13,163 bases of DNA from Candidatus Krumholzibacteriia bacterium. GTDB lineage: Bacteria > Krumholzibacteriota > Krumholzibacteriia > LZORAL124-64-63. Under the pieces are notes generated by a model, which searched no databases, was not told where the DNA came from, and saw only the letters and a list, made by a program, of their open reading frames with translations. Both the position numbers and the translations under genes were made by a program. Location: NCBI GenBank assembly GCA_014859985.1, contig JACZKN010000309.1, positions 1 through 13,163 of the forward strand, given 5' to 3'. Positions 6,632 to 13,163 of the stretch are shown here, in pieces (position 1 is the first letter of the stretch; each line of letters opens with the position of its first letter).

Positions 6632-7066
6632 ATGAGCGGCGACCCGACCGTCAACAATCCCCCCGACGAGCGCATCCGCGCCGTCCTTGCGGGCATGCGG
6701 CGCATCGCCGTCGTGGGCCTCTCTGCCCGGGAGGACCGGGCCAGCCATGGCATCGCCCGCTTCCTGGTGGGGCAGGGTCTCGACGTCGTGGGCGTCAACC
6801 CGGCCCTGGACGAGCCCGTGCTGGGCCTCGAGGTCCACGCCGACCTGGCGGCCGTGCCCGGCAAGGTGGACGTGGTGGACGTCTTCCGCCGCAGCGATGC
6901 GGTCCCGGAGATCGTCGACCAGGCCATCGCCCGCGGGGACGCCTGCGTGTGGCTGCAGGAGGGCGTCGTGCACGAGGAGGCGGCGGCCAAGGCCCGCGCA
7001 GCCGGCCTCGAAGTGGTCAGCGACCGCTGCCTGTACAAGGAATGGCTGCGGCTGATGAACGGATGA
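6632..7066 (+). CDS. CoA-binding domain protein (YccU-like)
   Basis: The 144-aa protein is a single Rossmann-type CoA-binding domain, like E. coli YccU. Motifs: RRIAVVGLSAREDRASHGIA (23-42), the nucleotide-binding strand and loop; VVGVNP (52-57); VDVVDVFRRSD (79-89); VWLQEGVVHEEA (106-117); and GLEVVSDRCLYKE (125-137). The family resembles the N-terminal CoA-binding domain of succinyl-CoA synthetase alpha but has no catalytic domain; its physiological role is not established. The ATG at 6632 has AAAGGA at a 5-base spacing; an in-frame upstream extension would cross the promoter and the divergent gene's leader and is rejected. It is first in the plus-strand unit, and its TGA overlaps the next ATG (ATGA, 7063-7066), implying translational coupling. 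Confidence 0.88.
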   Translation: MSGDPTVNNPPDERIRAVLAGMRRIAVVGLSAREDRASHGIARFLVGQGLDVVGVNPALDEPVLGLEVHADLAAVPGKVDVVDVFRRSDAVPEIVDQAIARGDACVWLQEGVVHEEAAAKARAAGLEVVSDRCLYKEWLRLMNG

Positions 7067-8121
7067 CCGAGGTGAAGCCCCCGCACACCCCCGTACGCTC
7101 CTGCAGCGTGGTCACCGGCGCCCTCGGCTTCGTGGGCGTCCACCTCGTGACGGCGCTGGTGCGTGCCGGACTGCCGGTGGTCGGCGCCGGCCGGCAGCCG
7201 GACGGCGGCCCGCCCCCGCCCCGGGCCGGCGGATTCCGCCTGACGGGTCCGGTCCCGGATCCGGAGGGCGCCGTCGGCTACGAGGGACCCGACGGGTGCT
7301 TCCGGTACGTGCCGCTTGACCTGGCCGAGCCGCAGCCCGTCGCCCGCCTGCTGGCCGGGCTGGACACGGCGGCGGTCTACCACCTGGCCGCCCAGAGCTC
7401 GGCGGCGGCCTCCTTCGACCAGCCGCGCGAGACCTTCGCCGCCAACCTGGGCGGCACCCTGAACCTGCTGGAGGCCGTGCGCGCGCTGCCGGGAGCCCGC
7501 AGGCCGGTCGTGCTGGCGGTGGGATCGTGCGAGGAGTACGGACCGCAGCCGGACCGGGACCGCCCGCTGGACGAGGACACGCCGCTGAACCCCGTCTCCC
7601 CCTACGCGGTGAGCAAGGCCGCCGCGACGCTGCTGTGCCTGCAGTACGCCCGCAGCTGGGACCTGCCCGTCATCCCCGTGCGCTCGTTCAGCCACACCGG
7701 CCCGGGCCACGACCCGCGTTTCGCCTTCCCCTCGTTCGCGCGGCAGATCGCCGCCGCCGAGGCCGGCCGCGGGCCCGCCGAGATCCGCACCGGCGACCTC
7801 TCGGCCGTGCGCGATTTCCTGGATGTCCGCGACGTGGTGGCCGCCTACCGGCTGCTGGTGCGGCAGGGTCGACCCGGGCGGGTGGTCAACGTCTGCTCGG
7901 GAACCGGTTTGACGATCGCCGAGGGACTGGAGATATTGGTCCGGGGGGCGCGCTGCGCGGTCACGGTCGTCCGCGACCCGGCGCGCAGCCGGCCGTCGGA
8001 CACGCCGCGCCTGGTCGGCGACAACACCAGGCTCAGGCAGGACACCGGCTGGGAGCCGGAGCACCGCATCCAAGACACGCTGTCGGGCCTCCTGGCGGAG
8101 GCGCGGAGGGAGTTCGCATGA
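7063..8121 (+). CDS. NAD(P)-dependent sugar-nucleotide epimerase/reductase, Rmd-like (extended SDR)
   Basis: The 352-aa extended short-chain dehydrogenase/reductase has the cofactor loop TGALGFVG (18-25), YHLAAQSS (106-113), and the catalytic triad Ser155 (in GSCEEYG), Tyr181 and Lys185 (in SPYAVSK). The segment SHTGPGHDPRFAFPSFARQ (210-228) and the motif RDFLDVRDVVAAY (250-262) closely resemble GDP-4-dehydro-6-deoxy-D-mannose reductases (Rmd). The GMD-specific GQDGSYL loop is absent, so it is not a dehydratase of that type. An Arg rather than an acidic residue follows strand 2 (GAGRQ), suggesting NADP(H), which is inference. Residues 45-80 carry a Pro/Gly-rich stretch longer than usual. The substrate is uncertain: GDP- or UDP-linked deoxyhexose. 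ATGA overlaps join it to both neighbours. The CoA-protein stop lies at its start, and ugd begins within its last codons. Confidence 0.85.
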   Translation: MTEVKPPHTPVRSCSVVTGALGFVGVHLVTALVRAGLPVVGAGRQPDGGPPPPRAGGFRLTGPVPDPEGAVGYEGPDGCFRYVPLDLAEPQPVARLLAGLDTAAVYHLAAQSSAAASFDQPRETFAANLGGTLNLLEAVRALPGARRPVVLAVGSCEEYGPQPDRDRPLDEDTPLNPVSPYAVSKAAATLLCLQYARSWDLPVIPVRSFSHTGPGHDPRFAFPSFARQIAAAEAGRGPAEIRTGDLSAVRDFLDVRDVVAAYRLLVRQGRPGRVVNVCSGTGLTIAEGLEILVRGARCAVTVVRDPARSRPSDTPRLVGDNTRLRQDTGWEPEHRIQDTLSGLLAEARREFA

Positions 8122-9446
8122 TCCGCATCTGCATGGTCGGGACCGGCTACGTCGGTCTGGTGTCCGGCGCCTGCATGGCCGACTTCGGCCATCACGTCAC
8201 CTGCGTGGACATCAACGCCGAGCGCATCCGGGGCCTGGAACGGGGCGAGATCCCCTTCTACGAGCCGGGGCTGGACCGCCTGGTCCTGAAGAACGTCCAG
8301 GAGGGGCGGCTCTTCTTCACCACCAGCCTGGCCGAGGCTTTCAAGGACGCCTCCGTGGTGTTCATCGCCGTGCAGACGCCCATGTCCGGATCCGGCGAGG
8401 CCGACCTGCAGTACGTGATGAAGGTGGGCGAACAGATCGGCGCCCTGCTGGACGGCTACAAGGTGATCGTCACCAAGAGCACCGTGCCCGTCGGCACCAA
8501 CCGCCGCCTGGCCGAGGTGATCAGCACCCACCTGAAGACCCCCGGCACGCCCTTCGACATGGCCAGCAACCCCGAGTTCCTGCGCGAGGGCTCGAGCATC
8601 GACGACTTCATGCGCCCGGACCGCGTGGTGATCGGCACGGAGACCGAGCGCTCGGAGAAGCTGCTGCGCGACATCTACCGGCCGCTCTTCCTGCTGGACA
8701 CCCCCATCGTCAAGACGGGCATCGAGACCGCCGAGCTGATCAAGTACGCCAGCAACAGCTTCCTCGCCGTGAAGATCTCCTTCATCAACGAGATCGCACG
8801 CCTGGCCGAGCGGGTGGGCGCGGACGTCTTCGACGTGGCCAAGTCCATGGGCCTGGACAAGCGCATCGGGCCCAAGTTCCTGCACGCGGGCCTGGGCTTC
8901 GGCGGCAGCTGCCTGCCCAAGGACACCAACGCCATCGTGCACATCGCCCAGGAGGCGGGCTCGGACATGTCCATCGTGCGGGCCGCCATCGGCGTCAACG
9001 CCGACCTGCCCGGGCGGGCGCTGGCCAAGGCCGAGTCCCTGACCGGCGGCCTGCAGGGCCGCACCGTGGCCCTGCTGGGACTGGCCTTCAAGCCCAATAC
9101 CGACGACATCCGCTCGGCGCCGTCGCTGGACCTGGTGGCGGGCCTGAAGACGCGCGGCTGCACGGTGCGCGTCCACGACCCGGCCGCGGCCGAGAATTTC
9201 AAGCTGGTCCACCCCGACCTGGTCTACTGCCGCAGCCCCTACGAGGCCTGCGAGGGCGCCGACCTGGTGGTGCTGGTGACCGAATGGAACCAGTACCGCC
9301 AGCTGGACTTCGCGGCCATCGCCGCCAAGGCCGCCGGCCGGGCCTTCCTGGACTGCCGCAACGTGTACAACCGGCCGCACCTGGAGGCGCACGGCTTCCG
9401 GTACGACTGCTTCGGCCGCGCGGGGCAGACCTCCGCCCCGGCCTAG
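8118..9446 (+). CDS. ugd: UDP-glucose 6-dehydrogenase
   Basis: The 442-aa protein has normal length for the family. It oxidises UDP-glucose to UDP-glucuronate with two NAD+, in the cytoplasm, feeding surface-polysaccharide synthesis. Seen: the NAD-binding loop GTGYVGL (8-14) with acidic D31 after strand 2; KSTVPVGT (120-127); NPEFLREG (151-158); catalytic-region Lys209 and Asn213 (LIKYASN); the nucleophile Cys265 in GFGGSCLPKD (260-269) with Asp269; and the C-terminal UDP-binding domain with LGLAFKPNTDDIRSAPS (from about 316). All active-site residues are present. It starts with an ATGA overlap on the upstream epimerase stop (8118-8121). A hairpin and 56 bases separate it from the aminotransferase. 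Confidence 0.95.
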   Translation: MIRICMVGTGYVGLVSGACMADFGHHVTCVDINAERIRGLERGEIPFYEPGLDRLVLKNVQEGRLFFTTSLAEAFKDASVVFIAVQTPMSGSGEADLQYVMKVGEQIGALLDGYKVIVTKSTVPVGTNRRLAEVISTHLKTPGTPFDMASNPEFLREGSSIDDFMRPDRVVIGTETERSEKLLRDIYRPLFLLDTPIVKTGIETAELIKYASNSFLAVKISFINEIARLAERVGADVFDVAKSMGLDKRIGPKFLHAGLGFGGSCLPKDTNAIVHIAQEAGSDMSIVRAAIGVNADLPGRALAKAESLTGGLQGRTVALLGLAFKPNTDDIRSAPSLDLVAGLKTRGCTVRVHDPAAAENFKLVHPDLVYCRSPYEACEGADLVVLVTEWNQYRQLDFAAIAAKAAGRAFLDCRNVYNRPHLEAHGFRYDCFGRAGQTSAPA

Positions 9447-9465
9447 CCACACCGACCGCGCACCG

Positions 9466-9489
9466 GCCCGCCGGGCGTCGCCGGCGGGC
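9466..9489. other. Strong hairpin between ugd and the aminotransferase gene
   Basis: GCCCGCCGG (9466-9474) and CCGGCGGGC (9481-9489) form a perfect 9-bp GC stem with a 6-base loop, GCGTCG. It ends just before the AAAGGG ribosome-binding site of the next gene and has no T-run. It may be an attenuator, an mRNA-stability element or a weak Rho-independent pause. It is the only sizeable gap inside the 6632-11754 unit. Confidence 0.45.
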
Positions 9490-9502
9490 TGAAAGGGAAC
9501 CC

Positions 9503-10654
9503 ATGGATCCGCAAACCACCGGCCGCGTGGGCCGCTATGACCTGGTCACCCCCATGATCCCGTGCAAGGACGAGATCATGGCCAAGTTCGAGTCCATCCT
9601 CACGACGGGGAACTTCATCCTCGGCGAGGAGGTGCGCCTGCTCGAGCAGGAGGTGGCCGCGGCCTGCGGCTGCGCCGATGCGGCCGGCGTCTCGTCGGGT
9701 TCGAGCGCCCTCTACGCGGCCCTGGCGGTGGCCGGAGTCAAGGCCGGCGACGAGGTGATCACCAGCCCCTACACCTTCGACGCCACGGTGGAGGCCATCG
9801 TCCTGATCGGCGCCCATCCGGTGTTCGTGGACGTCCGGCCGACGGACCTGAACATCGACCCGGAGGCGATCGAGGCAGCCGTCACGCCGCGGACGCGGGC
9901 GATCATGCCCGTGCACATCTTCGGCGCGCCGGCGGACATGGCGCCCATCGAGGCCATCGCCGCCCGCCACGGCCTGGACGTGCTCGCGGACATGGCGCAG
10001 GCCTTCGGCACCCTCTACGCCGGCCGGCCCGTGGGCGCCCACGGCCGCATGAGCACCCTGAGCTTCTATCCCACCAAGAACCTGCCCGGCATCGGCGACG
10101 GCGGCATGGTGGTCTGCCGCGATGCCGCGGATGCCGACGTGATCCGCAAGCTGCGCGCCCACCAGGCCGTCACCCTGGGCGGCCGGCTGCACACGGGCTG
10201 GAACATGCGCCTGGACGCGATCCAGGCCATGGCCATCCGCGTGCGCCACGCCCGCTTCGGCGCCGAGCAGGCCGACCGCGACGCGGTGGCCCGCATCTAC
10301 GACTCGTTCGTCCCGGCGGCCAACCGGCTGCGCCTGGTCGGCGACGGCATGAAGTGCACCTACCACCAGTACTGGCTGCGCTGCCGGGACCGGGACGGCC
10401 TGCGCGCCGAACTGGACCGCCACGGCGTCGACACGGGCGTCTACTACGATCCGCCGTTGCACCGGCACGCGCTGGCCGGGTATTGTCGGCAGGGCGGGGA
10501 GCTGCGCGAGGCCGAGCGGGCGGGCCGCGAAGTCCTGACCTTGCCCATCCACGCCGCGCTCCCCTTCGACCAGGCCAGGCGGATCGGCGCCGTCGTGCGC
10601 GACTTCCTGGCCCGCACCGCAGACCCGGCCGGAAACGAGGTACCGTCGCCGTGA
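9503..10654 (+). CDS. DegT/DnrJ/EryC1/StrS-family PLP-dependent sugar aminotransferase
   Basis: The 383-aa fold-type I aminotransferase is of the sugar-nucleotide class (ArnB/WecE/PglE-like), which aminates a keto-sugar nucleotide using glutamate. Seen: TGNFILGEEVRLLEQE (35-50); the phosphate-binding loop SSGSSALYAAL (64-74); SPYTFDATVEA (88-98); the PLP-ring contacts Asp163 and Gln165 (LADMAQAFGT); and the Schiff-base Lys192 in SFYPTKNLPGIGDGG, close to the family SFxPxKxLxxxGDGG motif. All key residues are intact. The ATG at 9503 has AAAGGG five bases upstream; the longer in-frame opening is ugd in another frame. Its TGA overlaps the GTG start of the HemC homologue (GTGA, 10651-10654). With ugd and the reductase it suggests an amino-sugar nucleotide for a glycan; the exact sugar cannot be read from sequence. 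Confidence 0.93.
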   Translation: MDPQTTGRVGRYDLVTPMIPCKDEIMAKFESILTTGNFILGEEVRLLEQEVAAACGCADAAGVSSGSSALYAALAVAGVKAGDEVITSPYTFDATVEAIVLIGAHPVFVDVRPTDLNIDPEAIEAAVTPRTRAIMPVHIFGAPADMAPIEAIAARHGLDVLADMAQAFGTLYAGRPVGAHGRMSTLSFYPTKNLPGIGDGGMVVCRDAADADVIRKLRAHQAVTLGGRLHTGWNMRLDAIQAMAIRVRHARFGAEQADRDAVARIYDSFVPAANRLRLVGDGMKCTYHQYWLRCRDRDGLRAELDRHGVDTGVYYDPPLHRHALAGYCRQGGELREAERAGREVLTLPIHAALPFDQARRIGAVVRDFLARTADPAGNEVPSP

Positions 10655-11754
10655 AGACCCGGGTCCTGAGCTTCGGCAGCCTCGCCTCGCCCCTGGCGCG
10701 GAACCAGGCCCAGGGGGTGATCGACCGCATCCAGGAGCGGCTGCCGCGGCTGACCTGCCAGCTGAGCCTGCTGCCCTCGCCCGTGCCGGAGGCGGACAGG
10801 GCGGACGAGCCCTTCGTCACCGCCAGCCGCCTGGAAGTGGAGTTCCTCGAGCGCACGATCCTCGACGGGCAGGTGCGCCTGGCGGTCCTGGAGGCCTCGG
10901 ACATGGTGGTGCCCCTGCCGCCGGACCTGGCGGTGATCTGCGTGCCGGACCGGGCCACGCCCTACGATGCCTTCCTCAACCGCCGCGGCCTGATCATGGA
11001 CGAGATGGAGCCCGGCAGCCGCATCGGCGTCATGTCCCTGCGCTCGCGCACCCAGATGCGGCGGCTCTGGCCCGACCTGCAGTTCCGCATCCTGCGCGGC
11101 GGCGCCGAACGCGCCATGGAGATCCACATGCGCCGCGCCGAGATCGACGGCCTGGTGATGCCCGCCTCGGTCACCGAGCACCTGGGCATCCAGGGCATCG
11201 TCGCGGAGATCTTCTCCCCCGAGTTCATCCTGCCCGGCCCCGGCCAGGGCATCCAGGTGATCGTCGGGCGCGCCGGCGACCAGGAGGCCCGCGCGTCCCT
11301 GGCGGACCTGCACTCGGTCGCCACCGCCGCCGAGCTGGCGGCCGAGCACGCCTTCTGCCGGCGCATGGTCTCGGACCAGGACCTGCCCGTGGGCGCCCTG
11401 GCCCGGGTGACCGGCGGCATGATCGCCATCACCGGCACCACCGGCCGCGGCACCAGCCGCATCACCGTCGACGGCGGCATCGAGCAGGCCGAGGCCGTCG
11501 GCGACGGCCTGGCCAGCCAGATCCTCTCCTCGGCCGAGTCCTTCGCCGACCTGCTGGAGGCCGACTTCCCCGACGGACTGCCGGACGAGGGTTCCCCGGG
11601 CGCGGCGGCGGAGCTGGCGGATCTGGACGACCTGGACGATTTCGACGACGGCGCGGAGGCGGGTGACTTCGACGAGGACCTCGACGCCTTCCCTGGCGAC
11701 GACGACGAGGACCCGGACGGCGATCCGGACGAGGACGATCCCTACGGCCGCTGA
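10651..11754 (+). CDS. Degenerate hydroxymethylbilane synthase (HemC)-fold protein with acidic tail
   Basis: The 367-aa protein resembles porphobilinogen deaminase over residues 1-300: ASPLARNQAQGVIDRI (12-27), LAVLEASDMVVP (78-89), RATPYDAF (101-108), SRIGVMSLRSRTQ (123-135), RILRGGAER (146-154), LPGPGQGIQV (194-203), then AAEHAF and LPVGALA (245-251). By hand alignment to E. coli HemC, numbering coincides almost without gaps. Asp84, Arg131 and Arg149 are kept. Arg11 is Leu, Lys55 is Phe, Lys59 is Ser, Lys83 is Ser, Arg132 is Ser, Arg176 is His177, and the cofactor-binding Cys242 is Gln243. It therefore should not attach dipyrromethane or make hydroxymethylbilane. Residues 321-367 are an acidic tail (25 of 47 Asp/Glu). 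The GTG start overlaps the aminotransferase stop; GAGG lies 10 bases upstream. The open frame, codon bias and full length argue against a pseudogene. Its function is unknown. Confidence 0.85.
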   Translation: MKTRVLSFGSLASPLARNQAQGVIDRIQERLPRLTCQLSLLPSPVPEADRADEPFVTASRLEVEFLERTILDGQVRLAVLEASDMVVPLPPDLAVICVPDRATPYDAFLNRRGLIMDEMEPGSRIGVMSLRSRTQMRRLWPDLQFRILRGGAERAMEIHMRRAEIDGLVMPASVTEHLGIQGIVAEIFSPEFILPGPGQGIQVIVGRAGDQEARASLADLHSVATAAELAAEHAFCRRMVSDQDLPVGALARVTGGMIAITGTTGRGTSRITVDGGIEQAEAVGDGLASQILSSAESFADLLEADFPDGLPDEGSPGAAAELADLDDLDDFDDGAEAGDFDEDLDAFPGDDDEDPDGDPDEDDPYGR

Positions 11755-12674
11755 GCGGCCTGCGGCCTGAGCGCCGCCGCCACCTGGACGGCCGCGAACG
11801 GGTCGCGCATCTGGGCCGTGCCCACCTGCACCGCGACGGCCCCGAGGGCGAAGAACTTCAGCGCGTCCTCCGCCGAACCGATCCCCCCCACCCCGACCAC
11901 CGGCACGCCGGCCTGCGCCACGATCTGGTCCACCTTGGCCAGGGCGATGGGCAGCACCCCCGGGCCGGAGTAGCCGCCGAACCGCCGCGGCAGCACCGGC
12001 TGTCCGCTCTCCAGATCGACCTCCAGGCCCACCAGCGTGTTGATGGCCGCCACCGCGTCGGCCCCGGCCTCGCCCGCGGCCCGGGCCAGGGCGGCGATGT
12101 CCGCGGTGTTGGGGGTCAGCTTGGCCAGCAGGGCGCGGTCCGGCAGGTGGCGGCGCGCCGCCGCCACGCAGTCCGCCACGGTCCTGGGCCGGGCGCCGAA
12201 GTCGTGCCCGCCCTCGGCCACGTTGGGGCAGCTGAGGTTCAGCTCGACGCCGTGCCAGTGGCGGCAACGGGCGCCGTGTTCCATCAGGCGCGCGGCCATG
12301 GCCCCGAACTCCTCGGGCCGCGTGGCGGCCAGGCTGACCACCGTCGGCACGCCGGCCGCCTCCAGGGCCGGCAGGGTCTCGGCCAGGAAGGCTTCGAAGC
12401 CCACGTTCTCCAGCCCGATGCTGTTGATGGCCCCGGTCGGCAGCTCCACCAGGCGGGGCATGGGATTGCCGGTGCGCGGCAAGGGCGTGACGGTCTTGGT
12501 GACCACCGCGCCGAGGCCCGTGTAGGGCGTGCGGCCCGCCTCGTCGGTCATGTCGTGCACCGACAGGCCGTAGCCGAAGCAGCCCGAGGCCGCCCACACG
12601 CGGCCGGGGAAGGTGCGCGGACCCAGGACGAAGGGCGCGGTCGGGTCGGTGGTCCACCAGGAGGGCAGCGGCAC
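11742..12674 (-). CDS. pyrD: Dihydroorotate dehydrogenase, class 1B catalytic subunit
   Basis: The 310-aa FMN TIM-barrel enzyme oxidises dihydroorotate to orotate in pyrimidine synthesis. Class 1B is indicated by catalytic Cys149 in NLSCPN (146-151) and by the adjacent pyrK. Other motifs: WAASGCFGYG (27-36), VVTKTVT (57-63) with Lys60, GAINSIGLENVG (81-92), LLAKLTPN (182-189), INTLVG (211-216), GYSGPGVLPIAL (234-245) and the FMN-phosphate motifs GVGGIGSAEDAL (261-272) and VQVGTAQ (282-288). The start is GTG at 12674, with GAGGA at a 6-base spacing; no ATG nearby fits. pyrK lies upstream on the same strand with 32 bases between. The stop lies inside the last codons of the convergent HemC homologue (13-bp overlap). 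Confidence 0.95.
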   Translation of the reverse strand: MPLPSWWTTDPTAPFVLGPRTFPGRVWAASGCFGYGLSVHDMTDEAGRTPYTGLGAVVTKTVTPLPRTGNPMPRLVELPTGAINSIGLENVGFEAFLAETLPALEAAGVPTVVSLAATRPEEFGAMAARLMEHGARCRHWHGVELNLSCPNVAEGGHDFGARPRTVADCVAAARRHLPDRALLAKLTPNTADIAALARAAGEAGADAVAAINTLVGLEVDLESGQPVLPRRFGGYSGPGVLPIALAKVDQIVAQAGVPVVGVGGIGSAEDALKFFALGAVAVQVGTAQMRDPFAAVQVAAALRPQAAQRP

Positions 12675-12706
12675 GTTCGTTCCTCGGCGCGGCGCGGAGC
12701 CGCGGG

Positions 12707-13163
12707 TCAGTCGGCCCGGGGCAGCAGGGAGGCGCCGCGGCGCTCCCAGGCGATGGTGTCGGCCCGGAAGACCGGGCCCTCGTCGCAGCAGGTGGCGTTG
12801 CGCCAGCCGCCTGCGGCGCGGGCATCGCGCACCGGCACCACGCAGCCCTTGCAGACGCCGTAGCCGCAGCCCATGTGCTCCTCCAGCGACAGCCAGCAGG
12901 TCCAGCCCCGGCGCTCGGCCAGGCGCGCCGCCGCCCGCAGCAACGGCTCCGGACCGCAGGCCAGCAACGTGCGGGGACCGGCGAGATCGTCCGTGCGGGC
13001 CTCCGCCAGCGCGGTGACCCGGCCGTGGAAGGCCAGGTGCCCGTCCGGCACGCCGGCTGCGTCGTCGACGCTGACCGCCCAGCGCGCGCCCAGCAGGTCC
13101 CAGGGCACGTCGGCGCCGTCGCGGCCGCCGAAAAAGGCCAGGTCCCGGTCGCCGCCGTGGCGC
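12707..13163 (-). CDS. pyrK: Dihydroorotate dehydrogenase electron-transfer subunit (C-terminal part)
   Basis: The frame is open from the window's right edge to the TGA at 12707-12709, giving the last 151 residues. The N-terminal FAD domain lies outside. Seen: WAVSVDDAAG and the nucleotide-domain motif LLACGPEPLLRAAA, then SLEEHMGCGYGVCKGC and a fourth cysteine in CCDEGPVF, the [2Fe-2S] cluster arrangement that defines PyrK. PyrK passes electrons from PyrD's FMN through FAD and the cluster to NAD+. A GTG at 13108 could be read as a start, but the coding sequence upstream of it (with motifs such as GGRDGAD) belongs to the same domain, so the gene is truncated by the window and does not start there. 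It precedes pyrD in a two-gene unit. Confidence 0.93.
   Translation of the reverse strand, partial: RHGGDRDLAFFGGRDGADVPWDLLGARWAVSVDDAAGVPDGHLAFHGRVTALAEARTDDLAGPRTLLACGPEPLLRAAARLAERRGWTCWLSLEEHMGCGYGVCKGCVVPVRDARAAGGWRNATCCDEGPVFRADTIAWERRGASLLPRAD

Noticed and set aside
2192..6973. A 1593-codon open frame on the minus strand spanning several genes
   Set aside because: Only its last 291 codons (the TPR protein from 3067) are real. The remainder is Arg/Pro/Gly/His-rich, runs over the NMO-family and EMO genes in the wrong frame, and is open because stop codons are rare in such GC-rich DNA.

Overview
The window is about 13 kb of very GC-rich bacterial DNA (roughly 70% by eye, not computed). 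It is densely packed, with strong G/C bias at third codon positions, GTG as well as ATG starts, good Shine-Dalgarno sites and 4-base stop/start overlaps. No RNA gene, CRISPR array or mobile element was seen. The gene content (EtfBA with a membrane ETF:quinone oxidoreductase-type Fe-S protein, two-subunit class 1B dihydroorotate dehydrogenase, a possible sigma-54 promoter) fits a free-living heterotroph from a high-GC, possibly little-cultured lineage. The sequence alone does not justify a phylum name. No stretch longer than 300 bases lacks a gene; the largest gap is the 229-bp divergent region 6403-6631.

Layout. (1) 1-132, minus: N-terminus of an unrecognised gene leaving the window. (2) 288-2066, plus: etfB-etfA, with a good sigma-70-like promoter, a 17-bp dyad at the predicted transcription start, and a strong hairpin terminator after etfA. 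(3) 2192-6402, minus, in transcription order: a 669-aa membrane Fe-S oxidoreductase of the EMO (ETF:menaquinone oxidoreductase) type, an FMN-dependent nitronate monooxygenase/FabK-family enzyme, and an exported TPR protein with a sigma-54-like promoter. (4) 6632-11754, plus: a tight unit of CoA-binding protein, Rmd-like NDP-sugar reductase, UDP-glucose 6-dehydrogenase, DegT-family PLP aminotransferase, and a degenerate hydroxymethylbilane-synthase (HemC) homologue. Three of its four junctions are ATGA or GTGA overlaps. (5) 11742-13163, minus: pyrK (partial) and pyrD, whose end overlaps the HemC homologue by 13 bp tail to tail.

How the genes fit together. EtfBA collects electrons from acyl-CoA dehydrogenases (none in this window), and the membrane Fe-S protein is the natural acceptor that would pass them to quinone. 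This is the electron-transfer arm of beta-oxidation, encoded here in two divergent blocks. The plus-strand unit 6632-11754 supplies activated sugars (UDP-glucuronate, a reduced deoxyhexose, an amino sugar) for a surface glycan. PyrDK is housekeeping pyrimidine synthesis.

The most unusual item is the last gene of the sugar unit (10651-11754). It aligns along its length with porphobilinogen deaminase but has lost the dipyrromethane-cofactor cysteine and most substrate-binding Arg/Lys residues. It keeps the catalytic-position Asp84 and has gained a highly acidic C-terminal tail. It cannot be an ordinary HemC and looks like a repurposed HemC fold.
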